DNA from: Methanocorpusculum sp.
GTDB lineage: Archaea > Halobacteriota > Methanomicrobia > Methanomicrobiales > Methanocorpusculaceae
DNA: 60,970 nucleotides
Assembly: GCA_017399555.1 (NCBI GenBank)
Contig: JAFQBW010000002.1
Span: 1 to 60,970 of the forward strand
Direction of reading: 5' to 3'
Shown: positions 44,732 to 52,979 of the stretch, piece after piece
How positions within the stretch are numbered: position 1 is the stretch's first letter
Layout: every line of letters begins with the position of its first letter
The notes under the pieces: generated by a model
Seen by the model: only the letters and a program-made list of their open reading frames with translations
Told to the model about the DNA's origin: nothing
Databases searched by the model: none
Translations under genes and position numbers: made by a program

Positions 44732-44785
44732 AGGGGATAAATATTAAGTTAAGACAGATTAGACTGTCCAAATATTATATCCCCT
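44732..44785. promoter_or_regulatory. Nested palindromic divergent promoter, nitrogenase-like operon / decarboxylase
   Basis: AGGGGATA (44732-44739) pairs with TATCCCCT (44778-44785), and both arms continue into AATATT. Inside them, GACAG (44753-44757) pairs with CTGTC (44764-44768). The TATA boxes of both genes fall in the outer arms: TATTTAT on the minus strand (44737-44743) and ATTATAT on the plus strand (44774-44780). The symmetry suggests one regulator controlling both directions. Confidence 0.6.
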
Positions 44786-44805
44786 GAGAGGTCGAATCAT
44801 ACGTT

Positions 44806-46224
44806 ATGAGTGAACGCCCGATTATCAGCTTCTTAACCGAACACGCGGATAAGCACACCGTCTCCTTCCACATGCCGGGACATAAGGGTTCTGCAATCTA
44901 TCGGAAGTTCGGCTACACCGAATTTCTGGAAAAGATGATGGACTGCGACATCACGGAGATTATCGGGGCAGATAATCTGTTCCAGACCGAAGGAATCCTC
45001 AAAGCCGCACAGGAAGAGTATGCAAAGCTCTACAACGTCAAGCGGGCATACATGCTGGTAAACGGAACATCCGGCGGCGTAATTGCCGCGATTATGGCAA
45101 GCGTTCCAAAAGGCGGAAAGCTGGTTATGGCAAGAAACAGCCATAAGGCAATTTACAACGCCCTGCTTTTAGCAGACATCCAGCCCGTCTATGCCTATCC
45201 GGAAATGATTGAGGAGTACGGCATCTCCGGAGAGATTACGGCTGAGGAAATCACCCGCTGTCTGGATGAGAATCCTGATGCGTCAGCTGTCATCCTGCCG
45301 TCACCTAACTACTACGGAATCTGTTCTGACATCAGAAAGATTGCAGAGATTGTCCATGCAAGGGGCAAGATTCTGATTGTTGACCAGGCGCACGGAGCAC
45401 ACCTGAAGTTTTTCAGCGACTGCGGATTTTCCGATATGCCGCAGTCTGCCGAAGAGCAGGGGGCAGATATTGCCGTCAACTCGATTCACAAAACACTTGC
45501 CTCCTTTACCCAGAGTGCCGCCCTTACCTTCAACTCCAACCTGCTTGACCACTACACCTTAGAGGACAAACTGCAGATGATTCAGTCAACCAGCCCCTCT
45601 TATATTCTGATGGGGTCTCTTGACATCAACGCAGACATCATCAAAAACCACAAGGAAGAGGTCTTCACTGCATGGCATGATGCGCTTGCATACTTCTATG
45701 CGGAAGCGGAAAATATTCCCGGCCTTGCGGTCATCCGCGATGCAAAGCTCGACTTCACCAAGATTAACCTTGACATGAGCGCGTACGGACTTTCCGGCGC
45801 GGAGCTTGAACATCTCTTAATGGAGAAAGGAATCTATGCGGAGCTGACAACAGGAAATATTCTGATGTGTATGACCGGAATCGGCAACACGAAAGCAGAT
45901 ATGGAAAAACTGCTCGAAGCCTTACGGGAAATTGCGGCATCGCACCCGCTTGCCGAAGGAAAGAAACAGACGCCGCCTGCAGTTCTGGAAGCACGCTTTG
46001 AGCTGTGCGCTGTTCCGGCAAAGAAAGAGAGAATCCCGCTTGAGATGGGGGCCGGAAGAATCTGTGCCTCATCTATTATTCCCTATCCGCCGGGAATTCC
46101 GTTTATCTGTCCCGGCGAGCGGATAACAGAAGAGGTTATCACCTACATTGCCGCACTGCGTGAGGCGGGAGAAAAAGTAATCGGCGTAAACGCAGAAGGG
46201 GAAATTGTTGTCGGGGCTGAATAA
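44806..46224 (+). CDS. Orn/Lys/Arg decarboxylase-family PLP enzyme
   Basis: 472 residues, the short clostridial/Bacillus-type form. Starts 'ISFLTEHADKHTVSFHMPGHKG', then 'YMLVNGTSGGVIAAIMA' and 'VDQAHGAH'. The PLP Lys is K229 in 'NSIHKTLASFTQSA'. C-terminal wing domain from about 370 with 'ISSIIPYPPGIP'-like 'CASSIIPYPPGIPFICPGE' in part. It decarboxylates arginine, lysine or ornithine to a polyamine precursor. Most methanogens use the pyruvoyl-type arginine decarboxylase, so lateral transfer from bacteria is likely (inference). Divergent from the nitrogenase-like operon. Confidence 0.92.
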   Translation: MSERPIISFLTEHADKHTVSFHMPGHKGSAIYRKFGYTEFLEKMMDCDITEIIGADNLFQTEGILKAAQEEYAKLYNVKRAYMLVNGTSGGVIAAIMASVPKGGKLVMARNSHKAIYNALLLADIQPVYAYPEMIEEYGISGEITAEEITRCLDENPDASAVILPSPNYYGICSDIRKIAEIVHARGKILIVDQAHGAHLKFFSDCGFSDMPQSAEEQGADIAVNSIHKTLASFTQSAALTFNSNLLDHYTLEDKLQMIQSTSPSYILMGSLDINADIIKNHKEEVFTAWHDALAYFYAEAENIPGLAVIRDAKLDFTKINLDMSAYGLSGAELEHLLMEKGIYAELTTGNILMCMTGIGNTKADMEKLLEALREIAASHPLAEGKKQTPPAVLEARFELCAVPAKKERIPLEMGAGRICASSIIPYPPGIPFICPGERITEEVITYIAALREAGEKVIGVNAEGEIVVGAE

Positions 46225-46231
46225 CCCCTTT

Positions 46232-46393
46232 TTATTTTGCGAGCAGGTGGTTTGCCACGCGGATGACTAAGCACTCTCCGGTTGAGAGTTCATAAATCGT
46301 ATCTGCTTTTTTATCGTATTTTGCATCGGCCCGCCAGAATTTGCAGGCTCTTCCCATACAGCGTTCCTTGGTTATCGGACAGATATTCCCCAT
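46232..46393 (-). CDS. Small protein, unknown
   Basis: 53 residues from the ATG at 46393. Three Cys in the first 17 residues, 'ICPITKERCMGRACKFW', suggest a metal or Fe-S site. The rest is a short strand-rich tail 'YELSTGECLVIRVANHLL'. It lies between the decarboxylase and the acetyltransferase with 50 bases to the latter, which is divergent. It looks like a real small gene, but no family was recognised. Confidence 0.6.
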   Translation of the reverse strand: MGNICPITKERCMGRACKFWRADAKYDKKADTIYELSTGECLVIRVANHLLAK

Positions 46394-46444
46394 ATAGCTA
46401 ACAATAGGAAGTGGGAGATTATAAATATTGGTTCTTCGTATCTT

Positions 46445-46939
46445 ATGGGCATGAGTATTACTGTCCGCCCGTATACTGCTTCGGATTTGCCGGCAATTAC
46501 GGCAATCTGGAATGAGATTGTAAATGAAGGAACATCCTTCCCGCAGGATGTGCCGCTCGATTCTGTCTCTGCCGCGGAGTTTTTTGCCATGCAGAGCAGG
46601 ACTGCGGTAGCCGAAGAGGATGGGAAAATTCTCGGACTCTACATCCTGCACCCGAATAACGTCGGACGCTGCGGACATATTGCGAATGCAAGCTATGCGG
46701 TTGCCGGAAACACCCGCGGAAAAGGTGTCGGCGAGCACTTAGTCCGCGACTCGCTTGCGGCAGGAAAGGAGCTTGGTTTTCGTGTTCTGCAGTTCAATGC
46801 GGTTGTCAAAACCAACGACCGGGCAGTTCGTCTGTACACAAAACTCGGCTTTACACCGCTTGGTGTTATTCCCGGCGGCTTCTACATGAAGGACGGACAC
46901 TTCGAAGACATTATCCCATTCTACAAGGAGTTAGTATGA
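46445..46939 (+). CDS. GNAT-family N-acetyltransferase
   Basis: 164 residues. 'VRPYTASDLPAITAIWNEIV' at the start, the acetyl-CoA loop 'NTRGKGVGEHLVRDSL' and 'NDRAVRLYTKLGFTPLG'. Resembles phosphinothricin/methionine sulfoximine acetyltransferase-like proteins; the substrate is unknown. TTATAAATA at 46419 is a strong TATA box about 25 bases upstream, so the mRNA may be leaderless; ATG at 46451 is an alternative start. Overlaps the next gene by ATGA. Confidence 0.87.
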   Translation: MGMSITVRPYTASDLPAITAIWNEIVNEGTSFPQDVPLDSVSAAEFFAMQSRTAVAEEDGKILGLYILHPNNVGRCGHIANASYAVAGNTRGKGVGEHLVRDSLAAGKELGFRVLQFNAVVKTNDRAVRLYTKLGFTPLGVIPGGFYMKDGHFEDIIPFYKELV

Positions 46940-47106
46940 AGAAAATTCTGTTCGGTATCGCACTGATTCTCTTTGGATTCTACGCGACCTATGTCGGAAC
47001 GATTTCTCAGGAAGGAATCTATACGCTCATTGGACTTGGCTGTTCCGTGCTTGGTCTTGGATTTTCGATTGTCGGATATTTCAGCAAGTCTGAAAACACT
47101 CAATAA
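46936..47106 (+). CDS. Small two-helix membrane protein, unknown
   Basis: 56 residues starting MKKILFGIALILFGFYATYV. One helix at 3-20 and another at about 28-48, ending in a polar tail 'SKSENTQ'. It overlaps the acetyltransferase stop by ATGA, so it is translated with it. No family recognised. Confidence 0.65.
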   Translation: MKKILFGIALILFGFYATYVGTISQEGIYTLIGLGCSVLGLGFSIVGYFSKSENTQ

Positions 47107-47226
47107 CTTTTTTCAGCGTATCGCTATACGCATCGCTGTTCGCGTAAAAATGTTTTAAACCCGTTACCGCACAGCGTAGGCGCGGGCATCGGGTGAGAAA
47201 AATAAATTTTGTATTGGGGAGAGAAT
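47107..47226. other. Intergenic region with a small hairpin
   Basis: Between the small membrane protein and S6e, GCGTAT (47116-47121) and ATACGC (47126-47131) form a 6-bp hairpin with a CGCT loop just after a T6 run. It may end transcription from the left. Nothing else is seen. Confidence 0.35.
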
Positions 47227-47625
47227 TTATTCTGCTGCCGGTTCTTCGCCGCCGAAGATTTCTGCAAGAGTCTTCTCACCGTATGCAGTAATCTTTGCGT
47301 TAACCTGAACGAAGTCCGGTGCGATTTCAGATCCGCGCTGGGTCTTTCTTCTTCTCTGACCGTTGTGCTGGGAGTGGAATCCGAATCCGTCGGAGAGAAG
47401 GAGTCTTCTCTTTCCGTTGCCCGGAAGGTCTGCGCGTGCCGGAGTTCCGGTCTTGTCAGATCCGCCGGTGATGGTGATCTTGTAGCCTGCAAGTCCGAAC
47501 GGAGTTCCGTCGATTTCAGTTCCGATGGTCTTTCCGATGATTGCACCAGCTGCTGCGCCGGTTGCATCGATGTTGTATGCCTTTCCGGTCTGTGGGTCAG
47601 AAAGGACGACTTTTAAATCTGCCAT
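47227..47625 (-). CDS. rps6e: 30S ribosomal protein S6e
   Basis: 132 residues. 'MADLKVVLSDPQTGKAYNID' at the start, 'PFGLAGYKITITGGSDKTGTPARADLPG' in the middle (split here) and 'GFGFHSQHNGQRRRKTQRGSEI' (in part) are diagnostic of S6e. It lies 70 bases downstream of the IF-2 gene on the same strand, a typical archaeal arrangement. Confidence 0.97.
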   Translation of the reverse strand: MADLKVVLSDPQTGKAYNIDATGAAAGAIIGKTIGTEIDGTPFGLAGYKITITGGSDKTGTPARADLPGNGKRRLLLSDGFGFHSQHNGQRRRKTQRGSEIAPDFVQVNAKITAYGEKTLAEIFGGEEPAAE

Positions 47626-47695
47626 ATATTTACATCTCCTCGATATCTATTTGTGATTCCGAAGTACCTATATTATTGGTTCTAACTTATTTATA

Positions 47696-49465
47696 CTATT
47701 TTCCCCAGAAGGGTTGTGTTTTGCGGTGTAGGGCAACGTACTCTTCGAGTGCCTCGACGGTTCCTGCATTAAGTGATTTGAGCATCTCCGTCTCCAAAAC
47801 CTTGACGTGGCGTTCCGGAACGGCTACGTACAAAACGTCTCCAACGTCAATCTGGCGGCCGATAGTGACTCCGTCGATGGAAACCGCAACTTCTGCGCCT
47901 TCCTTTGCTTCGGAGACATTTTCCTTGTTCAGCTTAATCTGTTTGACCTCGCCGACAATCTTTCCCTCGCGCGTCATGACATCCACTCTCGGACGAAGCG
48001 TTCCGCCGAGAACGCGCACACCAACGACGGCAGGTCCGCTCTGGCGGAAGACGCAGTCCGGAAGAAGGGTAATCTTTGCCGGAAGGACAACCGTCTCGAA
48101 GCGCTTTGCCTCCTTGGCACGCTCAAGCTCGTCGCGCCACTCGATGTAGTCGTCGATTAACTTGTAGATAACGCGGTTGGAGAAGATCTTCACATCGCTT
48201 TCGCCGTCGTTTACCATAGCCTCTGCGTCCGGAAGCATCGGGACGTTGAAGAGAAGAGCAGTCTTGAAGTTGTCCTCCTTCATGACACCGATTTCGATTA
48301 AGTCGCGGCGGGACAGCGGTCCGACATCGGCACGCATAATCGGGATGTTCTTCTCTTCGAGTTCCTTGGAGAGTGCTTCGAGTGCGCCGATAGTGTCTGC
48401 ACGAACGGAGATTCCAACCTCGGAGAGCTTGACGTTTAACTCCTGCATCTCATCCTCAATCTTTGCGAGGACTTCATCCTTGTTTCCGCGGATGACGCGA
48501 ATCGGAGAGCCGGCAACAGTACCCGCAAGGTTTGGTGCGGTAATCTTCACACCTGCCGCTGCGACGACGGATTTTACTCTCTGGAACTTATCCTCGATTA
48601 AAATCTCCTGCATCGGCCGCGGCTGGAGCAGTGCTCTGACCTTTGTAGCGGTCGCACCGTCTGCGGTGGCGATTCCAATCTCGTCTCCGATGTTGATAAT
48701 TCCGTCATACAGAATTACATCGAGTGTTGTTCCAAGACCTTTCTCCTCTTTGACCTCGAGAACCGTTCCCACTCCCGGACCTTCGACGGTGGTCTTCAGG
48801 CCTTCGGTTAAGAACCGCTGGGCAAGGCCAATCATGACCATTAAGAGGTCGCCGATTCCTTCTCCGGTCATACTGCTGACCGGAACAATCACGAGGTTTC
48901 TCTGGAAGTCGGAAACGCGGTCGAAACGCTCGGAGTTGAATCCCATCTCGGCAAGCTTTCCGACCAGCTCGTAAATCTTGGTCTCGCAGTCCATCTGTAC
49001 GCGGTCGCTCTGGTTCTTGAACGTCTTCATGAAGGATGCGTTCGGTGTCTGGCGCCATCCCGGAATCTTGTCGAGCTTGGTTGCGGCGATAACAAACGGC
49101 GTCTTGCAGTTTCTTAAAATCTGTAAGGCTTCGATGGTCTGCTGTTTGAATCCCTCGTTTACATCAACGACCAGGATAGCAATATCTGCGAGTGCTCCTC
49201 CGCGCGCGCGAAGGGTTGTGAATGCGTGGTGTCCCGGTGTGTCAATGAAAAGCAGTCCCGGCACATTGGTCTTGATTTTGCCTAAGTCTCCGTTGAGTTT
49301 GATGATGGACTCAAGCGGGATGAGTGTTGCACCGATGTGCTGAGTGATAGCACCTGCTTCTCCTGCGGTCACTTTTGAGCCGCGGATGCGGTCAAGCAGT
49401 GAAGTTTTACCATGATCTACGTGACCAAGCACGCAGACAATCGGTGTTCGTAAATGTTCTGCCAT
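47696..49465 (-). CDS. infB: Translation initiation factor IF-2 (aIF5B)
   Basis: 589 residues, archaeal type without the long bacterial N-terminus. GTP-binding motifs GHVDHGKTS (14-22), 'DTPGHHAF' and 'ATKLDKIPG'. Domains II-IV follow, with the C-terminal helix ending 'EEYVALHRKTQPFWGK'. GTPase that joins the ribosomal subunits and places initiator tRNA. The ATG at 49465 follows GGGGG and has TATA-box TTATATATT (minus strand) at 49518-49526. Confidence 0.97.
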   Translation of the reverse strand: MAEHLRTPIVCVLGHVDHGKTSLLDRIRGSKVTAGEAGAITQHIGATLIPLESIIKLNGDLGKIKTNVPGLLFIDTPGHHAFTTLRARGGALADIAILVVDVNEGFKQQTIEALQILRNCKTPFVIAATKLDKIPGWRQTPNASFMKTFKNQSDRVQMDCETKIYELVGKLAEMGFNSERFDRVSDFQRNLVIVPVSSMTGEGIGDLLMVMIGLAQRFLTEGLKTTVEGPGVGTVLEVKEEKGLGTTLDVILYDGIINIGDEIGIATADGATATKVRALLQPRPMQEILIEDKFQRVKSVVAAAGVKITAPNLAGTVAGSPIRVIRGNKDEVLAKIEDEMQELNVKLSEVGISVRADTIGALEALSKELEEKNIPIMRADVGPLSRRDLIEIGVMKEDNFKTALLFNVPMLPDAEAMVNDGESDVKIFSNRVIYKLIDDYIEWRDELERAKEAKRFETVVLPAKITLLPDCVFRQSGPAVVGVRVLGGTLRPRVDVMTREGKIVGEVKQIKLNKENVSEAKEGAEVAVSIDGVTIGRQIDVGDVLYVAVPERHVKVLETEMLKSLNAGTVEALEEYVALHRKTQPFWGK

Positions 49466-49517
49466 GGTGTGAATTCCCCCTCTGTCCGGCAGAAAGCTCT
49501 GCCGAAGTGAATACTGC

Positions 49518-49526
49518 TTATATATT
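49518..49526 (-). promoter_or_regulatory. TATA box of infB
   Basis: On the minus strand AATATATAA, about 55 bases before the infB ATG. This gives a leader of about 30 bases holding a G-rich SD-like run. Confidence 0.5.
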
Positions 49527-49631
49527 GTCTATATCTGGTATTAAATTGAGTCGGACCTTCCAAGAGATATGTTAATATCTTAGTACGTCGTATGTTATAG
49601 AGTATTTTGGCGATACGCCGAAATCTTTCAT

Positions 49632-49704
49632 GCTAAGGTAGGGTAGCTGGACATCCTTTAAGACTGTGGATCTTTAGACCCGGGTTCGACCCCCGGCCTT
49701 GGCC
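49632..49704 (+). tRNA. tRNA-His (anticodon GTG)
   Basis: GCTAAGG pairs with CCTTGGC (one G-U). The D-arm has GGGT/ATCC. The anticodon loop is CTGTGGA, giving GTG. The T-arm is CCGGG-TTCGACC-CCCGG. The discriminator is C73, a His identity base. The base before the acceptor is T, so G-1 is not encoded and must be added after transcription. No CCA is encoded. A TATA-like ATGTTATAG lies at 49592. Confidence 0.93.
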
Positions 49705-49767
49705 TTTCTTTTTCTGAATTTTCTTGTATCACAAACATCTTAACGGATGTTTTCCATATAATTTCCC

Positions 49768-50112
49768 ATGGGATTCTTCGATGATTTAAAAGCAACCGCA
49801 AAGACGGAGATGGACGGCGTCAAGAAAAATGTAAAAGCTGCACAGCTCCAGTCTGAATTAAATGACTTAAAGCGTGCAGAGACCGAACTCTATGCAGAGA
49901 TTGGACGCATTTGCGTTGCAGAATCCGGAGTCGAAACCTTTGGCGATACCGGTGTCAAACTCATGGATGTGCAGGAAAAAATCCTCGCAAAGGAAGCAGA
50001 GATTGCCGAAGTCAAAGGGCCGATAGCTGAGAAAGTCTGCCCGAAATGCGGAGCGGAAGTCACTGCCGATATGAAGTTCTGCGGAAACTGCGGAGTCAGA
50101 CTCGGCGACTAA
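49768..50112 (+). CDS. Zinc-ribbon protein with a coiled-coil N-terminus
   Basis: 114 residues. Residues 5-85 are mostly helical, probably coiled coil ('QLQSELNDLKRAETELYAEI', 'MDVQEKILAKEAEIAEV'). The C-terminus is a zinc ribbon: 'CPKCGAEVTADMKFCGNCG'. No signal or membrane helix. Its role is unknown, possibly a binding adaptor. Monocistronic after tRNA-His. Confidence 0.8.
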   Translation: MGFFDDLKATAKTEMDGVKKNVKAAQLQSELNDLKRAETELYAEIGRICVAESGVETFGDTGVKLMDVQEKILAKEAEIAEVKGPIAEKVCPKCGAEVTADMKFCGNCGVRLGD

Positions 50113-50126
50113 CAGAAAAAAAGTGT

Positions 50127-50639
50127 TTAGAGCACCAGAGACGGTGCAGAGTAAACGCGGGCTGCAAGCTCGGAGTTTAACATGTACAGACTCTTTGCAT
50201 CGTCTCCGAATAACTCCATTTTTGCAATCAGGTCGTTTGCGTTCTTCTCTTCTTCTCCCTGTTCTTTGACGAACCAGTCTAAGAACTGCATGGAGCGGAA
50301 GTCGCGTGCTTCATAGGCTGCGGCATAGATGTCGTTGATTAAGGAAGTTACATACATCTCGTGTTCAAGGGTTGCGGCAAGCGGTGCTTTCTTGTCTGCG
50401 AAAACCTTGTCCGGCTTGTCGATTGCTTCGAGCTGGACTTTGATTCCGTTGTTTAACAGGTAGCGGTAGAAGAGCATTGCGTGGTCTCTTTCTTCCTGTG
50501 CCTGAATCATGAACCAGTTTGCAAAACCGTCAAGGCTGATGCTGTCGTAGAAGTTGGAGATTTCAAGATAAAGGTATGCGGAATAGAACTCTTTGTTCAC
50601 CTGCTGGTTTAAGAGTGCAACGACTTTTTCGTTTAACAT
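50127..50639 (-). CDS. ftnA: Ferritin (FtnA type)
   Basis: 170 residues. The ferroxidase-site residues match E. coli FtnA number for number: E17, E50, H53, E94 and Q127. 'NKEFYSAYLYLEISNFYD' and 'AQEERDHAMLFYRYLL' are typical. It oxidises and stores iron in a 24-mer shell. Monocistronic. Confidence 0.95.
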   Translation of the reverse strand: MLNEKVVALLNQQVNKEFYSAYLYLEISNFYDSISLDGFANWFMIQAQEERDHAMLFYRYLLNNGIKVQLEAIDKPDKVFADKKAPLAATLEHEMYVTSLINDIYAAAYEARDFRSMQFLDWFVKEQGEEEKNANDLIAKMELFGDDAKSLYMLNSELAARVYSAPSLVL

Positions 50640-50701
50640 ACCAGAGTATTGGACGTTTTGGAATAAATATATCCGCTTCGGAGATGGTGAGGATTTGCAG
50701 C

Positions 50702-51460
50702 TTACATCGTAAGCGCTTCAAGTCCCCATTTTTTCCGCATATCCGAAACTCCGGAAACGGCATCCTCTGCGTCCAGCTCCCACTCCGCTCCGCCTTCAAA
50801 CACGCCGGCATCTTCAATGACGCGTCCCTCGAAGTTACAGACCATGCTTCTTCCGCAGTAATCTGTTCCGGTACTGTCGTCATAGCCGATACAGCCGCAG
50901 CCGATAACATACCCTCTGTTTTCCAGAGCTCTTGCCCGAAGCAGAAGCTCCCAGTCCGCAGCGCGTGCGGCAGGCCAGGCGGCTTGTACAATCACACAGT
51001 GTGCGCCTTCTTTCAGGTACTCGCGGAAGAGTTCCGGAAACCGCAGGTCAAAGCAGACTGCACAGCCGAACTTCATTCCGCCAAACTCAAAGCATACCGG
51101 AGCACTGCCGGCAGAAAATGCGGCATCTTCCCCTCCCGGGGTGAAGAGATGCACTTTTGCATACTCTGCTATCACCTCGCCTTCAGGGGAACAGACCAGC
51201 ATCACATTCTGCGGCTTATCGCCTGCGGGTTTCTGATAGGAGCCAACCAGGCATACGCGGTACTGCTTCGCTAAAGAGAGCCAGCGGTTCTTTACCGCCT
51301 CTGCATCCGCGGATGATGCGGCACTTCTCCATCCGGTTGCATACTGCTCGCAGAAAATCACCATGTCTGCGTTGGCTGATGCAAGATATTCTTCAGCCCG
51401 CATAAACGCAGAATCGACATCCTCATACACCTGACTAATCTGGGCACAGCAGATTCGCAT
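50702..51460 (-). CDS. Carbon-nitrogen hydrolase (nitrilase superfamily, omega-amidase-like)
   Basis: 252 residues. The catalytic triad is E38 ('FCEQYATGW'), K102 ('AKVHLFTPGGED') and C136 ('GCAVCFDLRFPELFR'). The latter motif and 'HLFTPGGED' fit the omega-amidase/YafV branch, acting on 2-oxoglutaramate or 2-oxosuccinamate-like amides, or repair of deaminated metabolites. The exact substrate is not certain. Monocistronic. Confidence 0.9.
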   Translation of the reverse strand: MRICCAQISQVYEDVDSAFMRAEEYLASANADMVIFCEQYATGWRSAASSADAEAVKNRWLSLAKQYRVCLVGSYQKPAGDKPQNVMLVCSPEGEVIAEYAKVHLFTPGGEDAAFSAGSAPVCFEFGGMKFGCAVCFDLRFPELFREYLKEGAHCVIVQAAWPAARAADWELLLRARALENRGYVIGCGCIGYDDSTGTDYCGRSMVCNFEGRVIEDAGVFEGGAEWELDAEDAVSGVSDMRKKWGLEALTM

Positions 51461-51531
51461 AACTCTTATTCTGTGCCGTTTGGAAATAAATACCTGAGGA
51501 TATCTGTTGAAAAAAAGGATGGTGAAGAAAT

Positions 51532-52758
51532 TTAGAATTTAATTTCTTCGCCTGCTGCTTTTCTGTCGTGGAATTCTGCTGCTGCAGTGAAGAGCGCGTC
51601 AGTAGAGGAGTTCAGACCGGTCTCACAGGAGTCCTGTACAACACCGATAACGAATCCGATACCGACAACCTGCATAGCGATTTCCGGCGGGATGCCGAAG
51701 AGAGAGCATGCCATCGGGATAAGAAGCAGAGATCCGCCTGCGACACCGGATGCACCGCATGCACCAAGAGCGGCGACGAAACTTAAGAGAATCTTCATCA
51801 GAAGAGGGATTTCGATTCCAAGGGTGTTGACACAGGCTAAGGTCATGACAGTGATGGTGATAGCTGCTCCTGCCATGTTGATGGTTGCACCAAGCGGGAT
51901 GGAGGTGGAGTAGTTCTTCTCGTCAAGTCCAAGGCTCTTACAGAGTTCCATGTTGACCGGAATGTTTGCGGCGGAACTTCTGGTGAAGAATGCGGTGACG
52001 AAGGACTCCTTTAAACACTTGAAGACCAGCGGGTATGGGTTCTGGCGAATCTGGGTGAACACGATAATCGGGTTCATGACTAAGGCAACGAATGCCATAC
52101 AGCCGACGAGGATTGCGAGAAGGATACCGTAGTCGATGAAGATGGAAAGACCGTTCTCTGAAACTGCGGTAAAGACCAGACCTAAGACACCAAACGGTGC
52201 AAGGCTGATGACCCACTTGATAACAAGAGAGACTGCATCGGAGACTTCCTTTAAGAAGTCCTTGGTCTTGTCGCTTGCACGTCTGAAGGCGATACCAAAG
52301 ACGATACCCCAGACGAGGATTCCAAGGAAGTTGCCGCCGACGATTGCACCAAGCGGGTTGGTGATAATCTTTGCAACCATAGCGCCGAGAACATCGAAGA
52401 TGCTGGTCTTGACATCATATCCGGTAACTGCCTCAGCACCCTCGAGCGGAAGTGTCGGGGTGAAGAGAGTACAGAGAAGAACTGCACAAACCGCTGCAGC
52501 GAATGTTCCGATTAAGTATAGAAGGACGATTCTTCCCATCGTCTTGCCGCCGCCGGTGACGGTTCTGGCAAGAGCGGTGGTGACCAGTACAAAGACGAGT
52601 ACCGGTGCGATAGCCATTAAGGCGTTTACGAACAGCGTACCAAGCGTTCCAATAATCGTAACCTGCGGGATAATGAGTGCGAGGATGATACCGATGATCA
52701 TTCCGCAGAGAATACGTTTAATTAAGCTGATGCTGTTCCATTTCTCGAACAGATTCAT
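51532..52758 (-). CDS. sstT: Sodium:serine/threonine symporter SstT
   Basis: 408 residues, 8-9 membrane helices plus two re-entrant loops. Starts 'WNSISLIKRILCGMIIGIIL'. Family motifs 'FFTRSSAANIPVNMELC', 'SIPLGATINMAGAAITITVM' and 'VVQDSCETGLNSSTDALFTA'. Dicarboxylate/amino acid:cation symporter family; the close match to bacterial SstT suggests Na+-coupled uptake of serine and threonine. It is a bacterial-type gene, probably transferred. Monocistronic. Confidence 0.94.
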   Translation of the reverse strand: MNLFEKWNSISLIKRILCGMIIGIILALIIPQVTIIGTLGTLFVNALMAIAPVLVFVLVTTALARTVTGGGKTMGRIVLLYLIGTFAAAVCAVLLCTLFTPTLPLEGAEAVTGYDVKTSIFDVLGAMVAKIITNPLGAIVGGNFLGILVWGIVFGIAFRRASDKTKDFLKEVSDAVSLVIKWVISLAPFGVLGLVFTAVSENGLSIFIDYGILLAILVGCMAFVALVMNPIIVFTQIRQNPYPLVFKCLKESFVTAFFTRSSAANIPVNMELCKSLGLDEKNYSTSIPLGATINMAGAAITITVMTLACVNTLGIEIPLLMKILLSFVAALGACGASGVAGGSLLLIPMACSLFGIPPEIAMQVVGIGFVIGVVQDSCETGLNSSTDALFTAAAEFHDRKAAGEEIKF

Positions 52759-52979
52759 AAATCTCCCTTATATGTCAGAGGGATACTATCATAAAAGTTT
52801 TGAGTGATAGATTTATACTATAAGAAAAATGTGTCGGGTCAGGGAGGAGGATATGGAGGAAAGTGTCTTACAATCCGTCAGCATTGATATGCCTGTATTC
52901 TGTCCTCTGAATGCCTGTCCTCTTCAGACTCTTTTCAAAAATATTTATGAGTGTATTGTGCACTCGGTTTTATTTGCGG

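Noticed and set aside
48177-48974. 265-codon plus-strand frame inside infB
   Set aside because: Ser/Ile-rich shadow produced by codon bias of the opposite strand.
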